The notes under the pieces were generated by a model. That model was not told where the DNA came from. It did not search any database and worked only from the letters and a program-made list of their open reading frames with translations. A DNA stretch of 64,000 bases from the NCBI RefSeq assembly GCF_002813635.1, contig NZ_CP016382.1, positions 248,001 to 312,000 on the forward strand. The letters are read 5' to 3'. This DNA comes from Spiribacter roseus. Lineage in GTDB: Bacteria > Pseudomonadota > Gammaproteobacteria > Nitrococcales > Nitrococcaceae. Shown piece after piece: positions 1 through 7,715 of this stretch. Position 1 is the first letter of the stretch; every line of letters begins with the position of its first letter. A program made the translations under genes and the position numbers.

Positions 1-616
1 GATCCTCAGCGGCTCGCCCGAGCGGTTTCTGGAACTGCGCGACGGCTGGGTCAAGACCGCGCCCATCAAGGGCACGCGGGCCCGGGCGGTGGACCCGCGC
101 GCCGATGCGGCACGCCGCGACGAGCTGCTCAGCAGTGCCAAGGACCGCGCCGAAAACCTGATGATCGTCGATCTGCTGCGCAACGACCTGGGTCGGGCCT
201 GTCGCACCGGGTCGGTGAGCGTGCCGCGGTTGTTCGCGCTGGAGTCGTTTGTCACGGTGCACCATATGGTGAGCACCGTGGTGGGGCGGCTGCGCGCCGA
301 CCGGGTGGCCACGGATCTGCTGCGCGACTGCCTGCCGGGCGGATCGATCACCGGTGCGCCCAAATTCCGCGCCATGGAGATCATCGATGAGCTCGAGGGA
401 GAGCCGCGCGGCATCTACTGCGGATCCATCGGCTATCTCGGCGCCGACGGGGCGATGGACACCAGCATCGCGATCCGCACGATGACCGCCCGCGACGGGG
501 TGCTCGACTATCGCGCCGGCGGCGGACTGGTCGTGGATTCGGAGTGCGGCGCCGAATTTGATGAGACTGAATCCAAGGCGGCGGCCTTTCGCCGGCTGCT
601 GGCGGTGGTAGGGTGA
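1..616 (+). CDS. pabB: Aminodeoxychorismate synthase component I, C-terminal part (5' truncated by window edge)
   Basis: Makes 4-amino-4-deoxychorismate from chorismate for folate synthesis, together with the PabA glutaminase subunit. The reading frame is open from base 2 and runs into the window, so the gene starts upstream; 204 residues are visible. They are the C-terminal half of the chorismate-binding fold: SPERFL, then PIKGTR, AKDRAENLMIVDL, PGGSITGAPK, CGSIGYL and the closing AGGGLV segment. The lysine in PIKGTR is the residue typical of PabB; anthranilate synthase TrpE has alanine (PIAGTR) there. The gene ends 45 bases before phaA on the same strand, but no functional link is apparent. 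Confidence is high for the family, slightly lower for PabB versus TrpE. Confidence 0.9.
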   Translation, partial: ILSGSPERFLELRDGWVKTAPIKGTRARAVDPRADAARRDELLSSAKDRAENLMIVDLLRNDLGRACRTGSVSVPRLFALESFVTVHHMVSTVVGRLRADRVATDLLRDCLPGGSITGAPKFRAMEIIDELEGEPRGIYCGSIGYLGADGAMDTSIAIRTMTARDGVLDYRAGGGLVVDSECGAEFDETESKAAAFRRLLAVVG

Positions 617-661
617 CCACGAAGGCAATCAAACGAGTCGGTCGAACAGGAGGCAGGAACG

Positions 662-1840
662 ATGGAAGATGTGGTGATCGTGGCCGCGGGCCGCAGTGCG
701 GTGGGGTCCTTCGGCGGCACGCTGGCCCCGCTGGGTGCGGCGGATATCGGCACGCAGGTGATCCGTGGCGTGCTCTCGCGGGCGGATATCGACCCCGCGG
801 TGATTGACGAGGTGGTGCTGGGTCAGGTCCTGACCGCGGCCGTTGGCATGAACCCGGCGCGCCAGTCCGCGCTGAATGCCGGGCTGCCCGAGACCACTCC
901 GGCGATGACCATCAACAAGGTCTGCGGCAGCGGCCTGAAGGCGACGCACATGGCCGCCCAGGCCATCGCGCTGGAGGATGCCGGCGTGGTCCTCGCCGGC
1001 GGTCAGGAGTCGATGAGCCAGGCGCCGCATGCCCTGCCCAACTCACGCAATGGCCAGCGCATGGGCCCGTGGAAGCTTGAGGACACCATGCTCAAGGATG
1101 GCCTCACCGATGTGTTCAACAACTATCACATGGGTGTGACCGCCGAGAATCTCGCCACCGAGTACGGCATCAGCCGCGAGGAGCAGGATGCCTTCGCGGC
1201 GCGCTCGCAGCAGCTTGCCGAGGCGGCGCAGAAGGCCGGAAGCTTCGACGATGAGATCGTTCCCGTCGAGATCCCCCAGCGCAAGGGCGACCCGGTGGTG
1301 TTCGACACCGACGAGTTCCCGCGCCACGGCACCACCGCCGAAGGCCTGGCGAAGATGCGCCCGGCGTTCGCCAAGGACGGGACGGTCACCGCCGGTAACG
1401 CCTCGGGCATCAACGACGGCGCCGCCGTGGTGCTGATGATGGGCGAGAGCCGCGCCCGGGCGCTGGGGCTCGAGCCGATTGCCCGCATCAAGGCCTATGC
1501 CAACGCCGGTGTCGCGCCGAGTCTGATGGGCAGCGGCCCGATCCCGGCCACGCAGCGCTGCCTCGAGCGGGCCGGCTGGTCCATCGACGACCTTGAGCTG
1601 ATCGAGTCGAACGAGGCCTTCGCCGCGCAGGCACTGGCGGTCAACAAGGCGCTCGGATGGGATCCGGAGAAGATCAATGTCAACGGCGGCGCGATTGCCA
1701 TCGGTCATCCGATCGGTGCCTCCGGCGCCCGAATCCTCGTCACGCTGCTCCATGAGATGCGTCGTCGGGATGTCAACCGCGGCCTCGCGACGCTGTGCAT
1801 TGGCGGTGGCCAGGGCGTTGCGCTGGCGGTGGAACGTTAA
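662..1840 (+). CDS. phaA: Acetyl-CoA acetyltransferase (PHA-type beta-ketothiolase)
   Basis: Condenses two acetyl-CoA to acetoacetyl-CoA, the first step of polyhydroxybutyrate synthesis. The 392-residue length is the usual thiolase length. Catalytic residues are visible: Cys88 in [10 protein letters not shown], the histidine in [10 protein letters not shown], and the C-terminal cysteine in LCIGGGQG. The ATG at 662 has a strong AGGAGG-type ribosome site about 8 bases upstream. phaR follows after 18 bases and phaB after that, so this is the supply arm of the PHA locus. A general degradative thiolase is possible from sequence alone, but the neighbours argue for a biosynthetic role. Confidence 0.94.
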   Translation: MEDVVIVAAGRSAVGSFGGTLAPLGAADIGTQVIRGVLSRADIDPAVIDEVVLGQVLTAAVGMNPARQSALNAGLPETTPAMTINKVCGSGLKATHMAAQAIALEDAGVVLAGGQESMSQAPHALPNSRNGQRMGPWKLEDTMLKDGLTDVFNNYHMGVTAENLATEYGISREEQDAFAARSQQLAEAAQKAGSFDDEIVPVEIPQRKGDPVVFDTDEFPRHGTTAEGLAKMRPAFAKDGTVTAGNASGINDGAAVVLMMGESRARALGLEPIARIKAYANAGVAPSLMGSGPIPATQRCLERAGWSIDDLELIESNEAFAAQALAVNKALGWDPEKINVNGGAIAIGHPIGASGARILVTLLHEMRRRDVNRGLATLCIGGGQGVALAVER

Positions 1841-1858
1841 CCCGGGAGGGTGAGACCG

Positions 1859-2359
1859 ATGACGGACAAGCGCCTGATCAAGAAATACCCCAATCGGCGG
1901 CTCTACGACACCGCCATCAGCAGCTACGTCACGCTGGAGGACGTCAAGGGGCTGGTGCTCGATGGGGTGGACTTCGAGGTCACCGATGCCAAATCGGGGG
2001 CTGATCTGACCCGCACCATCCTGCTGCAGATCATCAGCGAGGAGGAGGAGGGCGGCGAGCCGATCTTCTCCAGCGATCTGCTCGCGCAGATCATCCGTGC
2101 CTATGGCGGCAACATGCAGAGCCTGCTCACCAGCTATCTCGAAAAGAGCATGGCCCTGTGGGCCGATCAGCAGAGTGCCCTGCGCGAGCGGGCCCGGACG
2201 TTCATGGATGCCAGCAACCCGGTGAGCATGCTCTCGCAGATCACCGAGCAGAACCTGTCGATGTGGCAGCAGGCGATGGACCGGTATCGTCGCGATCAGG
2301 CGCCGCCGTCATCCAGCGATGACGAGTCCGCCGGGGACGACCGCGAGGACGAGCGTTGA
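1859..2359 (+). CDS. phaR: PHA synthesis repressor PhaR
   Basis: DNA-binding regulator that also binds PHA granules; when polymer is present it leaves the DNA and phasin or biosynthetic genes are derepressed (known for the Ralstonia and Paracoccus proteins). The 166 residues begin with the family signature RLIKKYPNRRLYDT, which opens the N-terminal DNA-binding domain (about residues 3-62), followed by a PHB-accumulation domain (about 65-140) and a highly acidic tail. The ATG at 1859 is preferred to an in-frame GTG at 1850 because the purine-rich GGGAGGG lies 6-9 bases before it. It sits between phaA and phaB, and the phaB promoter overlaps its stop codon. Its likely binding sites lie just downstream (2385-2415). 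Confidence 0.93.
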   Translation: MTDKRLIKKYPNRRLYDTAISSYVTLEDVKGLVLDGVDFEVTDAKSGADLTRTILLQIISEEEEGGEPIFSSDLLAQIIRAYGGNMQSLLTSYLEKSMALWADQQSALRERARTFMDASNPVSMLSQITEQNLSMWQQAMDRYRRDQAPPSSSDDESAGDDREDER

Positions 2360-2385
2360 CAGTCTGATCGCTTCGTTTCTATGAT
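2356..2385 (+). promoter_or_regulatory. Sigma-70-type promoter for phaB
   Basis: A consensus-quality promoter: TTGACA at 2356-2361, an 18-base spacer, and TATGAT at 2380-2385. The -35 box overlaps the phaR stop codon (TGA, 2357-2359). The predicted start is near 2392, about 42 bases before the phaB ATG. It would let phaB be transcribed separately from phaA-phaR. Seen directly in the sequence; activity is inferred. Confidence 0.7.
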
Positions 2386-2415
2386 GCTCCGCAACATTTT
2401 TTGTGCGACGCACAA
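2385..2415. promoter_or_regulatory. Two TGC-N3-GCA elements, probable PhaR operator
   Basis: TGCTCCGCA lies at 2385-2393 and TGCGACGCA at 2404-2412. The second is the core of a perfect 15-base palindrome, TTGTGCG-A-CGCACAA, at 2401-2415. The two centres are 19 bases apart, close to two helical turns. The first element abuts the -10 box and the second covers about +9 to +24, an ideal repressor position. Paracoccus PhaR is known to recognise TGC-rich sites of the form CTGC-N3/4-GCAG, so this is a likely autogenous PHA-locus operator. Binding is inferred. Confidence 0.55.
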
Positions 2416-2433
2416 CTGACAAGGAGCATCATC

Positions 2434-3180
2434 ATGACGCAGCGATTGGCACTGGTAACCGGGGGCGCCGGCGGAATCGGCACGGCCATCTGTCGGCAGC
2501 TGGCCGCGGATGGCCGGCGCATCGTCACCACCTGTGTGGATCCCGAGGCCGAGGGCATCGAAGCCTGGATCGAGATGATGCGCGGTGAAGGCATCGAGGC
2601 GGACTGGGTCAAGTGCGATGTCAGTGACCATGCCGCCTGTGTGGCCATGGCCGACGAGGTGCGCGAGCGCTTCGGGGGCGTCGACATCCTGGTCAACGTC
2701 GCCGGCATCACCAGTGACGGCTTCCTGCACAAGATGAGCGCCGATGCCTGGGACAAGGTCATCGACATCAACCTGAGCGGCGTTTTCAACGTCACCCATC
2801 AGTTCGTCGCCGGCATGCGCGACCAGGGCTTTGGCCGCGTGGTGAACATCTCGTCGGTCAATGGCCAGACCGGTCAGTTCGGCCAGACCAACTATTCCGC
2901 CGCCAAGGCGGGCATGCACGGCTTTACCATGGCCCTGGCCAAGGAGGGCGCGGCCAAGGGCGTGACGGCCAATACGGTTTCGCCCGGGTATGTGAAGACC
3001 AGCATGACCGATGCCATGCCCGATAAGGTGCGCGACGCCATCGTCGCCCAGATCCCCGCCGGCGACATGGGCCAGCCCGAGGATATCGCCCGTGCGGTGG
3101 GCTTTCTGACGGCGGATGAGGCGGGCTACATCAATGGCGCGAACCTGCCGGTGAACGGCGCGCTGTTCTGTAGCTTTTAA
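2434..3180 (+). CDS. phaB: Acetoacetyl-CoA reductase
   Basis: Short-chain dehydrogenase reducing acetoacetyl-CoA to (R)-3-hydroxybutyryl-CoA with NADPH, the second PHB step. 248 residues, normal for PhaB. Visible motifs: cofactor loop TGGAGGIG (9-16), NVAG (88-91), catalytic Ser140, Tyr154 and Lys158 in the YSAAKAG context, and the SPGYVKT loop. The ATG at 2434 has AAGGAG 7 bases upstream; an in-frame TTG at 2401 lies in the operator palindrome and has no ribosome site. It follows phaR by 74 bases with its own promoter. A FabG-type ketoacyl-ACP reductase would look similar, but the locus favours PhaB. Confidence 0.92.
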   Translation: MTQRLALVTGGAGGIGTAICRQLAADGRRIVTTCVDPEAEGIEAWIEMMRGEGIEADWVKCDVSDHAACVAMADEVRERFGGVDILVNVAGITSDGFLHKMSADAWDKVIDINLSGVFNVTHQFVAGMRDQGFGRVVNISSVNGQTGQFGQTNYSAAKAGMHGFTMALAKEGAAKGVTANTVSPGYVKTSMTDAMPDKVRDAIVAQIPAGDMGQPEDIARAVGFLTADEAGYINGANLPVNGALFCSF

Positions 3181-3216
3181 TCGAGGGGGCGTGTTGCGCT
3201 GCAGCACGCGGCGCCG

Positions 3217-3240
3217 AAAAAAGGGGAGACGATGTCTCCC
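3217..3240 (-). terminator. Intrinsic terminator for the phaE-phaC-rbsK transcript
   Basis: Read on the minus strand, GGGAGAC-ATC-GTCTCCC (7-bp perfect stem, 3-base loop) is followed by CCTTTTTT (a run of six T, complement of A 3217-3222). This is a canonical rho-independent terminator for transcripts leaving rbsK, about 190 bases after the rbsK stop. Confidence 0.75.
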
Positions 3241-3249
3241 GAGGAAAAT

Positions 3250-3275
3250 GCACCCTCATGACGGGGTGCTTTATC
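3250..3275 (+). terminator. Possible weak terminator downstream of phaB
   Basis: GCACCC (3250-3255) pairs with GGGTGC (3264-3269) across an 8-base loop and is followed by TTTAT. The T tract is short, so strength is uncertain. The remainder of the 245-base gap between phaB and rbsK holds a second inverted repeat, CTCCACC (3284-3290) with GGTGGAG (3311-3317), of unknown role, and no gene. Confidence 0.35.
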
Positions 3276-3425
3276 CGTGGCCCCTCCACCTTTTCTGATG
3301 CTTGATCATCGGTGGAGTCCGCCGGCTCCTCCTCTTGGCGCTTTATCGTTGTGATTCACGACGTTAATGGGCCGTCTGGCGCAACGCAAGCACTTTCGTT
3401 GTTGCGCCGCACGACTGCGATCGCT

Positions 3426-4355
3426 TCATTCGGCCGCACCGGCAAGCTGCGCATCCACGGCAGCCCGGCCCGGCAGTGACGCGGCGGCGCCGGCCCGGGT
3501 CACCGACAGGCCCGCAGTGGCACAGGCCCGGCGCGCGGCGGCGGGCAGATCGCGGCCCTCCGCCAGTGCGGCGGCCAGGGCGCCGTTAAAGGCATCGCCG
3601 GCGCCGATGGTGTCCACCACCGGCCCCGCATTGATCGCCGGAATCATCCCCTGAAAGGCATCACTGTCGATATACACGCCGCGCTCGCCCAGCGTGATGA
3701 GCACGTTGCGCGTGCCCCATTGCCGCAGCGTGGCGGCGGCGCGGGCGACCTGGGCATCGGTTTCAACCGGATGGCCCACGAGTTCGGCGGCCTCCGATTC
3801 GTTGGGCGTGAGGTAGTCGATGGCTGAGTAGATCGCCGCCGGCAGTGCGCAGGCCGGCGCCGGGTTGAGGATGACCGGCACGCCGTGGCGCTGCGCCAGA
3901 CGGATCCCGTGCTCGCTGACCGCCAGGGGCAGTTCGAGCTGGCAGACGAACACGGCCGAGCCGGCGATCGCCGATTCGGCCGCGCTGACATGCCCGGTGG
4001 TCAGATTCGCGCACGCACCCGGGTCGATGACGATGGCGTTATCGCCCCGGTCATCATCCACCAGGATGGTGGCCGTGCCGGTGTTGAGCTCGGCATCGGT
4101 GCCGACATGGTGTGTGTCGATGCCGACGGATTCGTAGAGGGTGCGGGCGATGGGGGCGAAGGCGTCATCCCCCAGACGCGAGATGAACGTGACCGCCGCG
4201 CCCTGCTGAGCGGCGGCGACGGCCTGGTTCGAGCCCTTGCCGCCGGCCATCAGGCGAAAGCCCCGGCCATGCAGGGTTTCGCCCCAGACCGGCAGACGGG
4301 TCGTGCGGGTGATCAGATCGGCGCAGAAAAGGCCCAGAACGGTGACACGGGACAT
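3426..4355 (-). CDS. rbsK: Ribokinase (PfkB-family sugar kinase)
   Basis: ATP-dependent phosphorylation of ribose to ribose 5-phosphate is the likely reaction. 309 residues, as usual for RbsK. The substrate-side signature GGKGSNQAVAAA lies near residue 38 and the catalytic/anion-hole signature DTIGAGDAF near residue 248. The N-terminal sugar-binding stretch (GLFCADLITR) departs from the usual GSxNxD pattern, so another pentose or nucleoside substrate is possible. The start lies 2 bases after the phaC stop, with GAGGAG inside the end of phaC, so it is translationally coupled to phaE-phaC and probably ends at the terminator at 3217-3240. No ribose transporter is nearby. Confidence 0.85.
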   Translation of the reverse strand: MSRVTVLGLFCADLITRTTRLPVWGETLHGRGFRLMAGGKGSNQAVAAAQQGAAVTFISRLGDDAFAPIARTLYESVGIDTHHVGTDAELNTGTATILVDDDRGDNAIVIDPGACANLTTGHVSAAESAIAGSAVFVCQLELPLAVSEHGIRLAQRHGVPVILNPAPACALPAAIYSAIDYLTPNESEAAELVGHPVETDAQVARAAATLRQWGTRNVLITLGERGVYIDSDAFQGMIPAINAGPVVDTIGAGDAFNGALAAALAEGRDLPAAARRACATAGLSVTRAGAAASLPGRAAVDAQLAGAAE

Positions 4356-4357
4356 GG

Positions 4358-5308
4358 TCAGTGGCTCCTCAGCCAGTCGAGTAGGGCGGGGTAGAGCTGC
4401 TTGTGCGCGCGCCCCCCGATGAAAAGCCCGAGATGCCCGCCGGGCAGGCCGTGCTCGGCGCAGTCGCCACCGAGGTGCGCGGCGAGGGCGCGGGCGGTGG
4501 CCGGTGGGACCAGATGGTCATCCTCGGCCCAGGCGTTGAACACCGGCGTGTCGATGGCCGCCAGGCGCACCGGCTGGCCGTCGAGGGTGAGCGTATCGCG
4601 GATCAGCGCGTTGTTCTGATAGATCTCGCGGGCGAACTCGGCGAACGCCCGGCCGGCCAGATCGGGCCCGTCGTACATCCAGCGCTCCATGCGCAGGAAC
4701 GCATCGCGTGCCGCCGCATCGGCATCCGCCAGGGCCGCCAGGCCGTTGTAGCGCCGTGGGCCCAGGGCGAATGGCTTGAGGCTGGCGAACACCGTGGCCA
4801 GCCCTTCGCCGGTGACATTGCCGGTGGCCGTGACCAGAGCATCAAAGTCGATGCCCCGCGCCAGCCGCGCCAGTGCGTCATCGGGGCTGTCGGTGGCAAT
4901 GGGCGTGGCCAGGGTGGTCAGGCTGCGGATCTGCCGCGGGCGCAGCGCCGTCTGGCAGAGCGCCAGCACCCCGCCCTGGCACACACCCAGCAGATGCGGG
5001 GGCATGGCGTGCCGATCGGCCACCCAGTCGACGGCATCGGTGATGTCACCGAGCACATAGTCGGCCAGCCCCAGATAGCGCCGCGCCGCGCCGGGTGGGT
5101 GCCAGGCCAGCAGGTACACGCAGAAGCCGCCGGCGAGCAGCCGGGCGATCACCGATCGCTCGGGGCTCAGATCAAGGATCGCCGGGCGGTTGACCAGCGA
5201 GTAGATGATCAGCAGGGGCGGATCGTCGGGCGTGCCATAGCGGTGCAGCGTGGCGTTGTCCGTCTCGGTGACGACCGCGCTGGGGGTGATGGGATCGGTC
5301 TCGGCCAT
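4358..5308 (-). CDS. phaC: Class III PHA synthase catalytic subunit
   Basis: Polymerises 3-hydroxyacyl-CoA into polyhydroxyalkanoate as a complex with PhaE on the granule surface. 316 residues with an alpha/beta-hydrolase fold. The nucleophile is Cys110 in the lipase-like box GVCQGG, the acid is Asp263 or Asp264 in AEDDHLVPP, and the base is His292 in PGGHLGLF. These correspond to Cys149, Asp302 and His331 of Allochromatium vinosum PhaC, with spacing preserved to within a residue. The protein is 39 residues shorter at the N-terminus than that enzyme. The ATG at 5308 lies 19 bases after the phaE stop; longer in-frame extensions only read through phaE in another frame. The ribosome site is weak, so coupling to phaE is likely. 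Confidence 0.93.
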   Translation of the reverse strand: MAETDPITPSAVVTETDNATLHRYGTPDDPPLLIIYSLVNRPAILDLSPERSVIARLLAGGFCVYLLAWHPPGAARRYLGLADYVLGDITDAVDWVADRHAMPPHLLGVCQGGVLALCQTALRPRQIRSLTTLATPIATDSPDDALARLARGIDFDALVTATGNVTGEGLATVFASLKPFALGPRRYNGLAALADADAAARDAFLRMERWMYDGPDLAGRAFAEFAREIYQNNALIRDTLTLDGQPVRLAAIDTPVFNAWAEDDHLVPPATARALAAHLGGDCAEHGLPGGHLGLFIGGRAHKQLYPALLDWLRSH

Positions 5309-5327
5309 GGCGGTCGCTGCCCCGGCG

Positions 5328-6113
5328 CTAGCGGGCCGATTCACCGTCGCCGTGCAGCTGCGCCCGCAGCGCCGCGATCTCGGCCCGCAGTGCTGCGGTC
5401 TCGCGGCGCTGGCGCCGGCGCTGGCGCTGCAGCTCGGCCGCCAGGTCATCCATGCCGCGGGCCGAGGGCAGGCCGAGGCCTTCGAGGAGATCGTCGGCAA
5501 GGGCCCGCAGGGTGGTCTGGAGCGCGCTCCAGGCGTTGACCAGTGCGGCGATGCGCCGCTCAGTATCGGGCCGGGCGAGCCAGGCCTCGTAGCGGGGCTC
5601 GGCAATGGCGGCCCAGCGCTCGGCCAGCGCGCCAGGGTCCGGCGGCGGGGCGTCGGCGGCGTTGAGCTCGGCGCGCAGGTCGTTCAGACAGGCCTCGGCC
5701 AGGTCGGTGACGCCGTCCAGATGATCGGCCAGTGCCGCCTGATAGGTATCGATCTGTTCGCCCAGCGCCCGCAGCTGGTCCTGACGGCGGGGATAGGGGC
5801 CCAGACTGGGGGTGTCCGTGGGCCGATGGTCGGGGAATGCCGGGGCGATGGCCTGCAGGGTGGTGGACCACTGCTCGAGCAGCGTATCGAGCTGATCGCC
5901 CTGCCGCTGCCGGTATTCGCGCTCGGCGGCAATGGCATCGCCGAGGGCGCGGAGCGCGTCGGCCGGTGTACGGGCCTGCCCCAGCGCGTCGGCACTGCGA
6001 ATCAGCAGCGCCTGCACGCCCAGCGGATCCGACTGCGGGGAAAACGCCCCCAGCCACGCCGCCCAGTCACCCTGATCGGTGCCGTCCTGCCGCTTTGATC
6101 CGTCGCTGACCAT
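5328..6113 (-). CDS. phaE: Class III PHA synthase subunit PhaE
   Basis: Non-catalytic partner required by class III PhaC. 261 residues, shorter than the roughly 360 of the A. vinosum protein. Recognisable family stretches are LGPYPRRQDQLRALGEQ near residue 105 and ERWAAIAEPRYEAWLA near residue 167, followed by VNAWSALQTTLRAL. The C-terminal 40 residues (arginine/glutamine-rich with leucine heptads) look like a coiled coil. The ATG at 6113 has an excellent GGAGGGGG site. bepA ends 51 bases upstream on the same strand, so read-through from it is possible. Order is phaE-phaC-rbsK. Confidence 0.92.
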   Translation of the reverse strand: MVSDGSKRQDGTDQGDWAAWLGAFSPQSDPLGVQALLIRSADALGQARTPADALRALGDAIAAEREYRQRQGDQLDTLLEQWSTTLQAIAPAFPDHRPTDTPSLGPYPRRQDQLRALGEQIDTYQAALADHLDGVTDLAEACLNDLRAELNAADAPPPDPGALAERWAAIAEPRYEAWLARPDTERRIAALVNAWSALQTTLRALADDLLEGLGLPSARGMDDLAAELQRQRRRQRRETAALRAEIAALRAQLHGDGESAR

Positions 6114-6164
6114 GACCCCCTCCGATTGGATGGGAGCATGCTAACACTGCGCCCCGTGGGGTGC

Positions 6165-7631
6165 TCAGCCGGCGCTGTCGAGCTGTGCCTCCCAGCGGCT
6201 GCGCAGCGCATCGGCGCGGGATCGTTGCCCGGCGGTGGCGCTGATGTCGCTGACCCGCCGCAGCTGCGAGAGCCCGGCGCGCAGATCACCCTGCACGGCA
6301 TAGTGGTGGGCCATCGCCAGTGCCGATTCATCGGGGTCCGAGGCGGCGCTGGCGGCGCGGGCATGCAGCGCCCAGATCCCCGGGGCATCGGGCTGGTCAT
6401 GGGTCAGGCGGCGGGTGGCGGCCAGCGCGTCCTGGGCCCGATCCGCCTGCAGCAGCGCCTCGATGCGGGTCACCCGCAGGCCGACGCTGTCCGGGAACAG
6501 GCTCAGCCCGTCATCGATGCGCCCCAGCGCGGCGTCGGTCCGATCGGCTTCGAGGGCGGCCTCGGCCAGCGCCAGGTACAGCAGGTCATGGGCGCCGGCG
6601 TCATCGAGCAGCGCCTCGAGCCGCCGGGTGGCGGCCGCCGGCTGGCCGTCGGCAATCAGTGCCACGGCCCGGCCATAGCGCTGCGGGTGGCTGTCATCCC
6701 CCGATTCGATGCGGGCGCGGAAGGCCTCAAGGGCCGCGTCCGGCTGATCCGCGGTGGCTACCTCGACCCGGGCGCGGATGTAGCCAAAATCCGGGCTCTC
6801 GAACACCGAGTCGGGCTGCAGATCACGGGCCATCGAGCGCACTTCGGCGATCCGGGCCCGGGTCAGCGGATGGGTGCTCAGAAACGCCGGTGCGCGGCTT
6901 CGATAGCGATTGTCGGCCTGCAGCACTTCAAAGAAGTCGGCCATGCCCATGGGCTCGAGGTTGGCCCGGGTCAGGATGCGCATGCCGGTGCGATCCGCCT
7001 CGCGTTCGTGATCGCGGGAGTAGGCCAGCTGGCTGTCGATGCCCGATGCCATTCCGGTGGTGACCGCCGCCGCGCCCGCCTGCGGATTCTGCGAGCCGAT
7101 CACCAGCCCGGCGAGCACCATGGCGGCCGTGCGCAGACTGGTTTGCTCGGCCGCGGCGATGCGCCGGGCGATGTGGCGCTGGGTGACATGGGCCAGCTCA
7201 TGGGCGATCACCGATCCCAGTTCGCTTTCATTGCGCGCGGCGCTGATCAGGCCGGTATGCACGCCGATGAATCCGCCCGGCATGGCAAAGGCGTTGATGC
7301 GCGGGTCGTTGATGACGAAAAACCGGTAGTCGGCCGCCGGGGTGTCGGTGGCGGTGGTGATGCGCGCCCCCAGATCACGGATGTAGGCATTGACCGCGGG
7401 GTCGTCGAGCCCGTCCACCTCCCGGCGGATCTCGCGCATCATCTCCTGGCCGATCCGCGCCGCTTCACCCGCCGGCAGCGCCTGGCTGGACGGGTTGCCG
7501 AGATCGGGCAGCGACAGGTCGAGGTTGTCGGCCTGCGCCTTCGCCGCCGGTCCCGCCAGCGCCACCGCCGCCGCCAGCGCGAGCGCGCCCAGCGTTACCC
7601 GAATGCCCACCGCCAGTGTGTCTCTCATCAT
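6165..7631 (-). CDS. bepA: Periplasmic M48 metalloprotease/chaperone with TPR repeats (BepA-like)
   Basis: Assists outer-membrane protein (LptD-type) assembly and degrades stalled substrates in the periplasm, as known for E. coli BepA/YfgC. 488 residues: signal peptide (hydrophobic about 11-27, cleavage near AKAQA), an M48 peptidase domain with the zinc motif HELAH at 144-148 and the distal glutamate in DHEREAD, a STHPLT segment typical of the family, then an alanine-rich tetratricopeptide region from about residue 290 to the end. Two adjacent ATGs (7631, 7628) follow GGAGAC; spacing favours the second. It is divergent from the PerM gene with an 84-base intergenic region. Confidence 0.88.
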   Translation of the reverse strand: MMRDTLAVGIRVTLGALALAAAVALAGPAAKAQADNLDLSLPDLGNPSSQALPAGEAARIGQEMMREIRREVDGLDDPAVNAYIRDLGARITTATDTPAADYRFFVINDPRINAFAMPGGFIGVHTGLISAARNESELGSVIAHELAHVTQRHIARRIAAAEQTSLRTAAMVLAGLVIGSQNPQAGAAAVTTGMASGIDSQLAYSRDHEREADRTGMRILTRANLEPMGMADFFEVLQADNRYRSRAPAFLSTHPLTRARIAEVRSMARDLQPDSVFESPDFGYIRARVEVATADQPDAALEAFRARIESGDDSHPQRYGRAVALIADGQPAAATRRLEALLDDAGAHDLLYLALAEAALEADRTDAALGRIDDGLSLFPDSVGLRVTRIEALLQADRAQDALAATRRLTHDQPDAPGIWALHARAASAASDPDESALAMAHHYAVQGDLRAGLSQLRRVSDISATAGQRSRADALRSRWEAQLDSAG

Positions 7632-7715
7632 GTCTCCATGGACCGATGCCCTGACCGGCACGTTCCACCGTCGCGCCGTTTGTGGGACAGTATAACCCGG
7701 CTGCAGGAGGTTGCC

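Noticed and set aside
3284..3317. CTCCACC/GGTGGAG hairpin as terminator
   Set aside because: The loop is 20 bases and no T tract follows on either strand.
6126..7715. Long plus-strand frame joined in front of the PerM gene
   Set aside because: This part is antisense to bepA and has no conserved motif. The real start is TTG 7716 with AGGAGG upstream.
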